From UBA6019 sp035535055 (GTDB lineage: Bacteria > Chloroflexota > Dormibacteria > Dormibacterales > Dormibacteraceae): a DNA stretch of 50,687 nt. Shown one piece after another: positions 17,365 through 27,970 of this stretch. The DNA lies in the NCBI GenBank assembly GCA_035535055.1, contig DATLQT010000095.1, positions 1 through 50,687 on the forward strand, given 5' to 3'. Made by a program: the position numbers and the translations under genes. The stretch's first letter is position 1; every line of letters begins with the position of its first letter. The notes beneath the pieces were generated by a model. The model was not told the DNA's origin. It did not search any database and worked only from the letters and a program-made list of their open reading frames with translations.

Positions 17365-18477
17365 ATGAGGCCGGTCGTGGCGGTCGACGCCAACCCGGCA
17401 ACCAGGGCCGCGGTCACCGGCACCGAGCACTTCACGCGGGAGGTGGTCGTCCGCCTACCCCGGGTCGCGCCGGACGTCGACTGGCGGTTCTACGGCTCGC
17501 GGCCGGCGCCGGATCTGCGGATCGACTTCACCGTTCTCCCCTTCCCGCGGCTCTGGGCGCAGGCCCGCCTGCCAATCGAGCTGGCGCGGAGCCGACCCGA
17601 CCTCTACCTCGACCTGGCCCATGTCGTTCCCGCCCTCTGCCCGGCGCCAGCCGTGAAGGTCTTCCACGACCTCGCCTTCGAGCACTTTCCCAATGCCTAT
17701 CGCCCGGCTGAACTCGCCTATCTGCGCTGGACGGGCAGGCACGCCGCCCGTGTCTGCACCAGCCTGGTCGCCGTTTCGGAGTCGACCCGCCAAGATCTCA
17801 TCGAGCTGTATGCGGTGGATCCGGCCCGCGTTACCGTCGTTCATGAGGGCGGCGGCGAGGGCGCGCCGGAGGCGGGCGACCCGGGGTCCGACGCCGCCGG
17901 CCTGCACGGGTTCGGGATCGACAGGCCCTACCTCCTCAACGTCGGCCGGGTCGAGCCGCGCAAGAACCAGCTCTCCGCGCTGGCTGCGGTCGAATCGCTG
18001 CCCGGGACCCTCCTGGTGTGCGCCGGTGCGGTCCACGATGAGTCGCTGGCCGCCCGGCTCGACGCCTCGCCGCAGTGTCTGCTGCTCGGCAGAGTTACCG
18101 ATGCCGAGCGCGAGCTGCTCTACCGGCGAGCCGAGGCACTTCTCTTCCCGAGCCTCTACGAGGGCTTCGGGCTGCCAGTGCTGGAGGCTATGCGGCAGGG
18201 CCTGCCGGTCATCGCCAGCGGCACCTCATCGCTCCCCGAGGTGGGAGGCGACGCCGCCATCTACCTCGCCGACCCCCACGATTCCACCGCGATGGCGGAG
18301 GCGATACGCCGGCTCCGGGAGGATCCGGCTCTGCGGCGCCGGTTGGTCGCTGCCGGGCGCCGGCAGGCGTCCAGGTTCAGCTGGGACGCCTGCGCCGAGG
18401 GGATCGCGGCGGTGGTCAGAACGCAGCTGTCGTCTGGAGCACGCGAAGCGTCCGCGCGCCCGCCCGTTCCCAGCTGA
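17365..18477 (+). CDS. GT4 family glycosyltransferase
   Basis: A 370-residue GT-B enzyme of family GT4. The acceptor half has VVAVDANPATRAAVTGTEHFTRE, VFHDLAFEHFP and LVAVSESTRQDL. The donor half has LLNVGRVEPRKNQLSAL and the EX7E motif YEGFGLPVLEAM, so it looks active. The start is ATG 17365; the longer open frame upstream is antisense to the deacetylase. It is related to the gene at 18416-19519 on the opposite strand, and the two converge with a 62-bp overlap. The substrate is not predictable. Confidence 0.9.
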   Translation: MRPVVAVDANPATRAAVTGTEHFTREVVVRLPRVAPDVDWRFYGSRPAPDLRIDFTVLPFPRLWAQARLPIELARSRPDLYLDLAHVVPALCPAPAVKVFHDLAFEHFPNAYRPAELAYLRWTGRHAARVCTSLVAVSESTRQDLIELYAVDPARVTVVHEGGGEGAPEAGDPGSDAAGLHGFGIDRPYLLNVGRVEPRKNQLSALAAVESLPGTLLVCAGAVHDESLAARLDASPQCLLLGRVTDAERELLYRRAEALLFPSLYEGFGLPVLEAMRQGLPVIASGTSSLPEVGGDAAIYLADPHDSTAMAEAIRRLREDPALRRRLVAAGRRQASRFSWDACAEGIAAVVRTQLSSGAREASARPPVPS

Positions 18478-19519
18478 ACTCGGCGGCCCGCAGGATCCCT
18501 CGACGGCGGAGGTCGCCGGCGATCCCTGGGTCGTGGAGCGCCCGGTCCAGGGCCGCCGTCCACCCCTCGAGGTCGTTCGGGTCGACCAGGATGGCCGCAT
18601 CGCCCACGACCTCGGGCAGCGAGGCGGCGTTGGAGCAGACAACCGGCGTGCCGCAGGCCATCGCCTCCAACGGGGTCAGCCCGAAGCCCTCGTAGTGTGC
18701 CGGGTGAGCCAGCAGCAGGGCCAGGTTGTACAGTGCCGGCAGCTCGGGCGGCGCCACCGGCCCCAGCAGATGGACGCCCTGGCCCAGGCGCTCGACCTGT
18801 TCGGCGACCCCCTCGTGCTTCCAGCCCCATCCGCCCGCAATCACTAGGTCGGGGCGGTCGGACAGCGCGGCCCAGGCGGCCAGCAGCGTCTCCAGGTTCT
18901 TGCGGGGCTCGATCGTCCCGACGAAGAGGATGAATCGCTCGGGTAGCTCGAAGCGCGCCAGCGACTCGCGAAGCCCGGCGACCGGCAGCGGGTGAAATTC
19001 CGGTCCGGCCCCCTCGGGGATCACCGTGATGTCCTCCGGCCCGCGGTCAAAGAGGCTCGCGATGTCACGCGCGGTGTTCTGGGAGACCGCCACCAGGTGA
19101 GTTGCCCGCTCGATCGAGCGGGGCACCACCAAGCGGGTGCTGAGCGGCTGGCCGGACGGGAACCACTCGGGCCGGATGTAGATGGCGAGGTCGTGGATGG
19201 TCAGCACCGAGGGAAACCCGATGCCGCCAAGCGGCAGCTGGCCCATGGGTCCGAAAAAGACGTCGTAGTCGGAGCGGCGCAGCCGGCGCGGCCAGCGATA
19301 GTGGCGGCCGATCAGCCTCGGGCCCGGGATCCGGCGAAGGCCCGGATAGCCGAGGACCGAGGCCTGCTCGCCGCCCTCTGGGACCCAGGTCGTGAACTGG
19401 CCGATGCCCGCCTGCTGCATCGCGGTGAGGATGTTCCGGGTGTAAGTGGCCATCCCCGACTCCGGCCGCAGCAGCGGCGTGCCGTCGACAGCGACCCGAA
19501 GCGCTGCGGCTCTCCCCAC
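18416..19519 (-). CDS. GT4 family glycosyltransferase
   Basis: A 367-residue GT4 enzyme. LRVAVDGTPLLRPESGMATYTRN, VLTIHDLAIYIRP, HLVAVSQNTARDI, FVGTIEPRKNLETL and the EX7E motif YEGFGLTPLEAMACG are all present. The GTG start overlaps the mreB stop by one base (TAGTG), so it is translationally coupled to mreB and is the last gene of the long minus-strand run. Coupling to mreB suggests a contribution to wall or surface polymer made in step with elongation; that is inference. Confidence 0.9.
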   Translation of the reverse strand: MGRAAALRVAVDGTPLLRPESGMATYTRNILTAMQQAGIGQFTTWVPEGGEQASVLGYPGLRRIPGPRLIGRHYRWPRRLRRSDYDVFFGPMGQLPLGGIGFPSVLTIHDLAIYIRPEWFPSGQPLSTRLVVPRSIERATHLVAVSQNTARDIASLFDRGPEDITVIPEGAGPEFHPLPVAGLRESLARFELPERFILFVGTIEPRKNLETLLAAWAALSDRPDLVIAGGWGWKHEGVAEQVERLGQGVHLLGPVAPPELPALYNLALLLAHPAHYEGFGLTPLEAMACGTPVVCSNAASLPEVVGDAAILVDPNDLEGWTAALDRALHDPGIAGDLRRRGILRAAEFSWERAGARTLRVLQTTAAF

Positions 19520-20526
19520 TACCTCAGGTAGAGCTGGTTGCGCTTGAGGACCTCGAAGTGCTCGAGGGCCAACCCGGTGCCGCGGGCGACGCAGGTCTGG
19601 GGATCGTCGGCGACGACCGCCGGCACCCCCGTGTGCATGACCAGGTAGCGGTCGAGGTTGCGGAGCAGCGCGCCCCCGCCGCTCAGCACGATGCCCTTGT
19701 CGTAGATGTCAGCCGCGAGCTCGGGCGGCGTCTGCTCGAGCACGCCGCGCACCGCGCCCACGATCTGGGCAAGCGGCTCCTGGATCGCCTCGGCGACGTC
19801 GTTGGAGCTGAGCGTGATGTTCTTGGGCAGCCCGCTGACGAGGTCGCGTCCGCGCACCTCCATCGTCAACGGCTCCTTGGGCGGCAGCGCGCTGCCGATC
19901 CCGATCTTCACCTCCTCGGCGGTTCGCTCGCCGATCAGGAGGTTGTACCTGCGCTTGACGAAGGCTGCGATCGCATCGTCGATCCGGTTGCCGCCGACCC
20001 GGATCGAATGGGCGACCACCATGCCGCTGAGAGAGATGACGGCGATCTCGGTGGTGCCCCCGCCGATGTCGCAGATGGCATGGCCGCTGGGCTGGCTGAT
20101 CGGCAGGTCGGCGCCGATCGCCGCCGCCAGGGGCTCGTCGATCAGCCAGGCCTGCTTGGCCCCGGCGCTGATGGCGGCCTCGGTCACCGCGCGCCGCTCG
20201 ACGCTGGTCACGCCGGAGGGGACGCAGATCATGATCTCAGGCTTGAAGATCCGCTGCCGGCCCTGGACCTTGCCGATGAAGTAGTGGAGCATCCCCTCGG
20301 TCACCATGAAGTCGGCGATCACGCCCTCCCTCATGGGCCGGACGATGTTGATCGTGTCCGGGGTGCGGCCGACCATCTCGGCCGCCTGGCGCCCGACCGC
20401 CAGGATCTTGGTCCCATCACGGTTGAGCGCGACCAGGGACGGCTCATTGATGACGATCCCCTCGCCCTTGACATAGACCAAAACGGTCGAGGTCCCAAGG
20501 TCGATCCCAATCTTCTTTGCTAGCAC
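19519..20526 (-). CDS. mreB: Rod shape-determining protein MreB/Mbl
   Basis: A 335-residue actin-like protein of normal length. KIGIDLGTSTVLVYVKGEGI (phosphate 1), the conserved IVRPMREGVIADF, DIGGGTTEIAVISLSG (phosphate 2) and VLSGGGALLRNLD (adenosine) are all present. It polymerises on the membrane to guide cell-wall synthesis. The GTG at 20526 preceded by GGGGGT is chosen because the product then begins MLAKKIGIDLG as in the family. It follows murA with a 120-bp gap that may hold its own regulatory site. No mreC or mreD follows; a GT4 gene does. Confidence 0.95.
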   Translation of the reverse strand: MLAKKIGIDLGTSTVLVYVKGEGIVINEPSLVALNRDGTKILAVGRQAAEMVGRTPDTINIVRPMREGVIADFMVTEGMLHYFIGKVQGRQRIFKPEIMICVPSGVTSVERRAVTEAAISAGAKQAWLIDEPLAAAIGADLPISQPSGHAICDIGGGTTEIAVISLSGMVVAHSIRVGGNRIDDAIAAFVKRRYNLLIGERTAEEVKIGIGSALPPKEPLTMEVRGRDLVSGLPKNITLSSNDVAEAIQEPLAQIVGAVRGVLEQTPPELAADIYDKGIVLSGGGALLRNLDRYLVMHTGVPAVVADDPQTCVARGTGLALEHFEVLKRNQLYLR

Positions 20527-20570
20527 GGCCCGACCCCCATTTTCCGGCTGCCTCGCCGTCCGCTCGACTG

Positions 20571-20585
20571 GGGGGCCTCGCCCCC
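20571..20585. other. GC-rich hairpin in the mreB leader
   Basis: A six-base stem GGGGGC/GCCCCC with a three-base loop lies between murA and mreB. It has no T run on the minus strand, so it is not a classical intrinsic terminator. It could partly attenuate read-through into mreB or mark a processing site. Confidence 0.35.
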
Positions 20586-20646
20586 TCGGGCGCCCTCCGG
20601 CGGCACTCGCCACCGGGCCGCTGCCCCTTCCACCTGGTGCGGGGAA

Positions 20647-21909
20647 TTACTCATACGTACCCGATTCAGGGTGCTCCCCCGGAAGGCTCTCGCGGTGGAT
20701 GTCGGCGCCCAGTTCGGTTAGTCGGGCGACCAGGTCGGGGTAGCCGCGGTCGACGTGCCAGGAGCGGTGGAGCAGGCTCTCGCCCTCGGCGCAGAGCGCC
20801 GCGATCACAAGGGCCGCGCCGGAACGGATGTCGGGCACCACGAGGTCCGCGCCGTGCAAGCGGCGGGGGCCGGTGACGCGCGCCGTCCGCGCCTTGAGCT
20901 CGATCTCGGCGCCCATCCGCTGCAGGTCGGGGACGTGCTGGAAGCGGTTCTCGAAGAGGAACTCCGACACGTAGCAGGTCCCCCGCGCCTGGGTCATCAG
21001 CGCCGTGTACTGGGCCTGAAGGTCGGTCGGGAAGCCCGGGTGCACCCAGGTGGTGAGGTCGACCGCCCGCAGCTCCTGGCCGAGGTCGCGGGCGATCCGG
21101 AGGTCGGCGCCATCGACGGTGACACCGACCCCAGCCTCCTCCAGCTTCAGCAGCAGCATCGGCAGGTCCTCGACTGGCGACAGTTCGAGGTGCACATCTC
21201 CTCCCGTCGCCGCCACCGCGATCGCGTAGGTCCCCGCTTCCAGGTAGTCGCTGATGACCGTGTGATCGCCCCCATGGAGACGTTCGACGCCCTCCACGAC
21301 GACCTCCTGGGTGCCGGCGCCGATGATGTTGGCGCCGAGGGTGTTCAGCATCCGGGCCAGGTCCTGGACGTGTGGTTCACGAGCGGCGTTGAGGATCTCG
21401 GTGCGGCCATCGGCCAGGCTAGCGGCCATGATCAGATTCTCGGTCCCGGTAACCGTCGGCATGTCGAGCACCACCCGGGCGCCGCGCAGCCGATCCACGT
21501 GGCCGATGATCTCGGTCCGGGTCTCCTCGATCTCGGCGCCCATCCGCCGCAACCCCGCCAGGTGCTGCTCGACCCGGCGATCGCCGATGTCGTCACCTCC
21601 CGGCTTGGGCAGACGGACCTCTCCGGTCCGGGCCAGCAGCGGGCCGAGGAGCACGATCGAGGCTCGCATCCGGCGGGCGAGCTCGGCCGGCACCTCGGAG
21701 CCGACCTCCCGGGCGGTGACGGTCTCGCCCTCGACGGTGCAACCGAGGGCGGCGAGGATCTCCAGCATCACCGCGGTGTCGGTCACCTCCGCCAGGTTGC
21801 TCAGCGTCACCGGCTCGGAGGTCAGCAAGGTGGCGGCGAGGATCGGAAGGCTGGCGTTCTTGGAGCCGCCGATCGCGATCCGGCCGGAGAGCGTCCGGCC
21901 GCCCCGCAC
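20647..21909 (-). CDS. murA: UDP-GlcNAc 1-carboxyvinyltransferase (MurA), Cys-to-Asp variant
   Basis: 420 residues, full length for MurA, the first committed enzyme of peptidoglycan synthesis (transfers enolpyruvyl from PEP to UDP-GlcNAc). GGSKNASLPILAATLLT, MRASIVLLGPLLAR and HPGFPTDLQAQ are diagnostic. In the active-site loop the usual PGGCxIG is PGGDDIG: the PEP- and fosfomycin-reactive Cys (Cys115 in E. coli) is Asp106. Natural Cys-to-Asp enzymes are known, for example in mycobacteria and chlamydiae, and resist fosfomycin. The GTG at 21909 is preceded by AAGGA. A slightly longer frame exists without a standard start. It lies directly downstream of atpC, as in Actinobacteria. Confidence 0.95.
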   Translation of the reverse strand: MRGGRTLSGRIAIGGSKNASLPILAATLLTSEPVTLSNLAEVTDTAVMLEILAALGCTVEGETVTAREVGSEVPAELARRMRASIVLLGPLLARTGEVRLPKPGGDDIGDRRVEQHLAGLRRMGAEIEETRTEIIGHVDRLRGARVVLDMPTVTGTENLIMAASLADGRTEILNAAREPHVQDLARMLNTLGANIIGAGTQEVVVEGVERLHGGDHTVISDYLEAGTYAIAVAATGGDVHLELSPVEDLPMLLLKLEEAGVGVTVDGADLRIARDLGQELRAVDLTTWVHPGFPTDLQAQYTALMTQARGTCYVSEFLFENRFQHVPDLQRMGAEIELKARTARVTGPRRLHGADLVVPDIRSGAALVIAALCAEGESLLHRSWHVDRGYPDLVARLTELGADIHRESLPGEHPESGTYE

Positions 21910-21952
21910 CCACAGAACGTCGTCCTTCGGGTGCGCCGTGGTTGGGATCCGC

Positions 21953-22372
21953 CTACCCGCCGCCGGGGCGGCGGATCCGGGCCAACTTCAACCGCTCCTC
22001 GGCCATCACAAGCTCCTGCTCCAGCGACCGCCGCTCGCCCTCGTCGCGAACGGTCCCCGCCAGGCGCTCGGCGATCGCGCGCCTCGACTCCTCGGCGCGC
22101 TCGAGGTTGATCTCGGAGGCGTGCTCGGCGACGTCGGCGAGGACCGTGATGCGCTCGGGGAGCACCTCCATGAAGCCGCCGCCGATGAAGAGGTGCTCGG
22201 AGCCGCCGCCCGCCTTGTCGATCCGCAGCTCGGATGGAGCCAGGGCTGCGAGGAGGGGCGCGTGGTGGGGCAGGATGCCCAGCTCCCCCTCGAGACTGCG
22301 CGCGCGCACAAAGTCGGCCTCGCCCTCGAAGAGGAGCCGTTCGACGCTGACGACGCGGACCGGGATCGGCAC
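21953..22372 (-). CDS. atpC: F1Fo ATP synthase subunit epsilon
   Basis: 139 residues. The N-terminal beta-sandwich (VRVVSVERLLFEGEADFVRARSLEGELGILPHHAPLLAAL) and the C-terminal helical hairpin rich in Glu/Arg are typical. The epsilon subunit links the rotor to F1 and can inhibit ATP hydrolysis. GTG start, 9 bp after the atpD stop. The protein ends in a short RRPGGG tail. Confidence 0.95.
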   Translation of the reverse strand: MPIPVRVVSVERLLFEGEADFVRARSLEGELGILPHHAPLLAALAPSELRIDKAGGGSEHLFIGGGFMEVLPERITVLADVAEHASEINLERAEESRRAIAERLAGTVRDEGERRSLEQELVMAEERLKLARIRRPGGG

Positions 22373-22381
22373 TTCTGTTGT

Positions 22382-23812
22382 CTAGGCCTTCTTCATCTTC
22401 TCGCCGACCTCGCGCGCCTCGTCGATGGTGCCGACGAGGTAGAAGGCCTGCTCGGGAAGGTCGTCGTGCTTGCCGTCGAGTATCTCTTTGAAGCCGCGCA
22501 CCGTCTCCTTGACCGGAACGTAGCGGCCCTCTTTGCCAGTGAACTTCTCGGCCACGAAGAAGGGCTGGGAGAGGAAACGCTGGATCTTGCGGGCACGCTG
22601 CACGGCGAGCTTGTCGTCCTCTGACAGCTCCTCCATGCCGAGGATCGCGATGATGTCCTGCAACTCCTTGTAGCGCTGCATCGTCCGTTTGACGCCCTGG
22701 GCGGTGTCGTAGTGCTCCTGCCCGACGTAGTTGGGGTCGATGTAGCGGCTGGTCGAATCCAGCGGGTCGACGGCGGGGTAGATGCCGATGTCGGTCAGCG
22801 CCCGGTTCAGGGTCACCGTCGCGCCGAGATGGGCGAAGGTGGTCTGGATGGCGGGGTCGGTCATGTCGTCGGCGGGCACGTAGATGGCCTGGACGGAGGT
22901 GATCGAGCCCTTCTTGGTGGAGGTGATCCGCTCCTGGAGCATGCCCATCTCGGTGGCCAGGGTCGGCTGGTAGCCGACCGCCGACGGCATCCGGCCGAGG
23001 AGGGCCGAGACCTCGGAGCCCGCGAGCATGTAGCGGAAGATGTTGTCAACGAAGAGGAGCACGTCCGCGCCCTCGGTGTCGCGAAAGTACTCCGCCATGG
23101 TCAGGCCGGTCAGAGCGACACGGGCCCGGGCGCCCGGTGGCTCGTTCATCTGACCGAAGACGAGCGATGTCTGGGGCAGCACCCCCGAGTCCTGCATCTC
23201 CTTGTACATGTCGTTGCCCTCGCGGGTGCGCTCGCCGACGCCTGCGAAGACCGAGCGGCCCTTGTGCTCCTGGGCGATGTTGCGGATCAGCTCTTGGACG
23301 ATGACCGTCTTCCCGGTCCCGGCTCCGCCGAAGAGGCCGATCTTGGAGCCCTTGACGAAGGTGCAGATGAGGTCGATGACCTTGATCCCCGTCTCCAGGA
23401 TCTCGACGGTCGTCTGCTGGTCCTCGACCGGGGGAGCGGCGCGGTGGATCGGCCATCGCTCGCCGCCGGATGGCGTCGGCTCGTCGTCGATCGCCTCGCC
23501 GGTGACGTTGAACATTCGGCCCAGGGTCTCGACGCCCACCGGGACTGTGATCGAGGAGCCGGTCGAGACGACCTTATCGCCGCGCCGGAAGCCGTCGGTG
23601 CCGGCCATAGCTATGCAGCGGACGGAGTTGTCCCCGATCTCCTGGGCGACCTCCATCACCACCTCGCGCCCCGATTCGGTGTGGACCACGACGGCGTCCA
23701 GGATGTTGGGCAGCTCGCCGGCCGGAAACTCGACGTCGACGACAGCGCCGATCACCTGGCTGACGTGACCCTCGGCGGTCGAGCCCTTCGCCTTCTGCTT
23801 AACAGTTGCCAT
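22382..23812 (-). CDS. atpD: F1Fo ATP synthase subunit beta
   Basis: 476 residues, normal length. The P-loop reads GGAGTGKTVIVQELI (Thr where many have Val), GERTREGNDMYKEM and the DELSEED-like MEELSEDDKLAVQRAR are present. Catalytic subunit of F1. The ATG at 23812 with GAGGAA upstream is chosen; the open frame extends far upstream but only as a shadow of atpG. The N-terminus is slightly longer than usual, MATVKQKAKGSTAEGHV before the first strand. Confidence 0.97.
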   Translation of the reverse strand: MATVKQKAKGSTAEGHVSQVIGAVVDVEFPAGELPNILDAVVVHTESGREVVMEVAQEIGDNSVRCIAMAGTDGFRRGDKVVSTGSSITVPVGVETLGRMFNVTGEAIDDEPTPSGGERWPIHRAAPPVEDQQTTVEILETGIKVIDLICTFVKGSKIGLFGGAGTGKTVIVQELIRNIAQEHKGRSVFAGVGERTREGNDMYKEMQDSGVLPQTSLVFGQMNEPPGARARVALTGLTMAEYFRDTEGADVLLFVDNIFRYMLAGSEVSALLGRMPSAVGYQPTLATEMGMLQERITSTKKGSITSVQAIYVPADDMTDPAIQTTFAHLGATVTLNRALTDIGIYPAVDPLDSTSRYIDPNYVGQEHYDTAQGVKRTMQRYKELQDIIAILGMEELSEDDKLAVQRARKIQRFLSQPFFVAEKFTGKEGRYVPVKETVRGFKEILDGKHDDLPEQAFYLVGTIDEAREVGEKMKKA

Positions 23813-23832
23813 CGCGCTTCCTCTTCTCTCCT

Positions 23833-24726
23833 CTAGTCCCGGGAAGACCGCAGGGCCTCGGCCCCGCCGACGATCTCCATCAGTTCGGTCGTGATCATCG
23901 CCTGCCTCACCTTGTTCATGAACAGGGTCAGGGAGTCGATCAGCTCGCCGGCCGCGTCGGTCGCGTTCTGCATCGCGATCATCCGCGCCGAGTGCTCGCT
24001 CGCCTTGTTCTCGAGCACGGCCTGGTAGACCTGGCTCTCGACGTAGCGGGGAAGCAGGGCGTCGAGCACCTCCTCCGGACCCGGCTCGTAAATGTAGTCG
24101 GCGGCTGCGCTCGGTCGGGCCGCGCCCTCGCCGGTTGGAGCCTCCTCGCGCCGGGGGATCTCGATCGGGAGCAGCGTCCGCACGGTCGGCTCCTGGCGGA
24201 GGGTCGAGATCCACTTCTCGAAGACCAGCAGGACCGTGTCCGCCTCGCCCTTCTGGTACTCCTGGAGCGCCACTGTTACCGCCGGCAGGATGGCGGCGAA
24301 GGTCGGATTGTCGCCCAGCTCGCTGGCGTCGGCGATGATGTCCCGCCCGAAGCGCGCGAGGAAGTCACGGCCCTTGCGGCCGATGGTCACCCAGCGCGCT
24401 TTCAGCCGGTGGTCAAGCAGGAAGCGGTTGGCCGCGCGGATCGCGTTGACGTTGAGCGCGCCGCAGAGCCCCTTGTCGGTGGTGACCAGGATCACGACCG
24501 CCCGGTCGCCCTCCCGCCGCTCCAGGAACGGGTGCCGGTATTCGGTCGCCCGCTCAGAGGTGGTCTCCAAGACCTCCAGCATCTTTTCCGCATAGGGACG
24601 CGCGGTCTGGACCGCCTGCTGCGCCCGGCGCAGCTTGGTGGCCGAGACCACCTGGTAGGCCTTGGTGATCTTGCGCGTGTTCTGGACGCTCCTGATGCGC
24701 CCGCGGATATCCCGCAGTGAGGGCAA
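23833..24726 (-). CDS. atpG: F1Fo ATP synthase subunit gamma
   Basis: 297 residues. The N-terminal helix DIRGRIRSVQNTRKITKA and the C-terminal helix ARMIAMQNATDAAGELIDSL form the central stalk; TDKGLCGALN lies in the Rossmann-like part. The start is TTG (24726): it gives the canonical N-terminus and no ATG or GTG is nearby. A 20-residue insert rich in Glu/Ala (REEAPTGEGAARPSAAADY) sits near residue 205. It lies 3 bp after the atpA stop. Confidence 0.95.
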   Translation of the reverse strand: MPSLRDIRGRIRSVQNTRKITKAYQVVSATKLRRAQQAVQTARPYAEKMLEVLETTSERATEYRHPFLERREGDRAVVILVTTDKGLCGALNVNAIRAANRFLLDHRLKARWVTIGRKGRDFLARFGRDIIADASELGDNPTFAAILPAVTVALQEYQKGEADTVLLVFEKWISTLRQEPTVRTLLPIEIPRREEAPTGEGAARPSAAADYIYEPGPEEVLDALLPRYVESQVYQAVLENKASEHSARMIAMQNATDAAGELIDSLTLFMNKVRQAMITTELMEIVGGAEALRSSRD

Positions 24727-24729
24727 GGG

Positions 24730-26658
<1,929 letters not shown>

Positions 26659-26675
26659 CTCTTAACTCCCTTCAC

Positions 26676-27206
26676 TTACTTGACCAGAACCTGGCGGCGG
26701 ACCTGGTCCAGCCGCGCCGCGACGCTGGCGTCGGTGAGCCGGTCGCCCACCTGCAGCAGCAGCCCGCCGAGGATGGCGGGATCGACTCTCGACTCCAGCC
26801 GGACGTCCTTGCCGAGCTGCTTGGTGAGGTCCTTGCGAAGCGACTCCCGGTCCGCGTCGGAGAGCGGGATGGCGGTGGTTACGGTTGCCCGCACCCGTCC
26901 CGCCTCGGCGTCCGCGAGCACCTCGAAGCGCTCGGCGATCTCGCCCATCCGGTTCGCCCGGCCGGAGCTGACCAGCATGCGCATGAGGTTCAACCCCTCT
27001 CTATCAACGCCGGGCAGGTCGAGCTGCTCGACCGCCTTCATCCGGACCTCGTGGGGAACGCTAAGATTGCTGAGCACAGCCGCCGCTGTCGGATCCCCGA
27101 GAATCCGCTCGATGAGGCTCAGCTGTTTCGACCAGCGGTCGATCCGGCCATCTTCCCGGGCCAGCTCGAAGATGGCGCGGGCGTAGCGGCTAGCGCTTCC
27201 CGCCAA
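26676..27206 (-). CDS. atpH: F1Fo ATP synthase subunit delta
   Basis: 176 residues. SRYARAIFELAREDGRIDRW opens the helical N-domain, and the C-terminal PAILGGLLLQVGDRLTDASVAARL is diagnostic. Delta connects the peripheral stalk to F1. The start is TTG 27206, 17 bp inside atpF. A strong AAAGGAGAT lies 7 bp upstream and no other start is possible. Unlike in mycobacteria, b and delta are separate genes here. Confidence 0.94.
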   Translation of the reverse strand: MAGSASRYARAIFELAREDGRIDRWSKQLSLIERILGDPTAAAVLSNLSVPHEVRMKAVEQLDLPGVDREGLNLMRMLVSSGRANRMGEIAERFEVLADAEAGRVRATVTTAIPLSDADRESLRKDLTKQLGKDVRLESRVDPAILGGLLLQVGDRLTDASVAARLDQVRRQVLVK

Positions 27207-27708
27207 CCCCGATCTCCTTTATCGCCTGGTCGATCAACTTCTGGTGTGCCCTGCCGTCGAGCGCATCGCCGATGACCTTCTGGGTCACCTCGAGCACGAT
27301 GCCCGAAACCTCCGATCGGACCGACTCCAGCGCCTGCTGGCGGGCGGCATCGATCTCCCGTACCGCCTTCTCGACCTGGCGTCGCGCCTCCTCTTCGCCC
27401 TTCGCCTTCAGCTCCTCGCGAAGCTGGTCGCCCGAGCGGGCGGCGCCAGCGATGACCTCCTGAGCCTGGGCCCGGGCGTCGTTGAGCTTTGCTTCGGCCT
27501 CCTTCAGCCGCTGCTCCGCCTCCTGGCTCCGCTTCTCGGCCTCCGCCAACTGGTCGGCGATCAGCTTCTGCCGCCCCTCGGCGATGCGAGCGATCGACGG
27601 ATACGCGTACTTCCAGAGGATCGCGACCATGACGATGAACGCCACCAGCTCCAGCAAGAACGTGCCGTTGACGGTGATGATGCTGGCGTCGGCCGAGGCG
27701 AGGTACAT
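27190..27708 (-). CDS. atpF: F1Fo ATP synthase subunit b
   Basis: 172 residues. One N-terminal membrane segment (about 15-33, NGTFLLELVAFIVMVAILWKY) is followed by a long charged coiled coil rich in Glu/Ala/Arg. Forms the peripheral stalk. It starts 4 bp after atpE and overlaps atpH by 17 bp. Confidence 0.95.
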   Translation of the reverse strand: MYLASADASIITVNGTFLLELVAFIVMVAILWKYAYPSIARIAEGRQKLIADQLAEAEKRSQEAEQRLKEAEAKLNDARAQAQEVIAGAARSGDQLREELKAKGEEEARRQVEKAVREIDAARQQALESVRSEVSGIVLEVTQKVIGDALDGRAHQKLIDQAIKEIGVGGKR

Positions 27709-27712
27709 GCCG

Positions 27713-27970
27713 CTATGCCTTGACGCTCGCGGCGATCACGTAGATGAAGACGAAGCCCAGGGCGAGGTTGATGAAGTACATCGCCTCGCAGAGGCCGACG
27801 ATGAGGAACATGATGCCGGTCAGCTGGCCCTGGGCCTCGGGCTGACGCGCCACGCCCGCGATGGTGGCGTTGCCGGCGAGGCCGTCACCGATGGCGGCGC
27901 CGATGGCGCCCCCGCCGAGTGCCAGCCCGGCTGCGAGCATCGCGCCCGCGACTGCGATCGCTTGGTTCAT
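27713..27970 (-). CDS. atpE: F1Fo ATP synthase subunit c
   Basis: 85 residues, two helices with the polar loop VARQPEAQGQL. The ion-carrying carboxylate is Glu62 (GLCEAMYFINLALG). The first helix has GAAIGDGLAG with Asp29. The sequence closely resembles actinobacterial c subunits (GDGVAGN...GVARQPEAQG...VGLVEAAYFINLAF). The Na+-type residues (Gln in helix 1, Ser after Glu) are missing, so proton use is likely. At the position of mycobacterial Ala63 this protein has Met64. Confidence 0.96.
   Translation of the reverse strand: MNQAIAVAGAMLAAGLALGGGAIGAAIGDGLAGNATIAGVARQPEAQGQLTGIMFLIVGLCEAMYFINLALGFVFIYVIAASVKA

Noticed and set aside
23813..24214. Upstream extension of atpD to a longer protein
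   Set aside because: The extra part is out-of-frame atpG sequence; the ATG at 23812 has a good ribosome binding site and the normal N-terminus.
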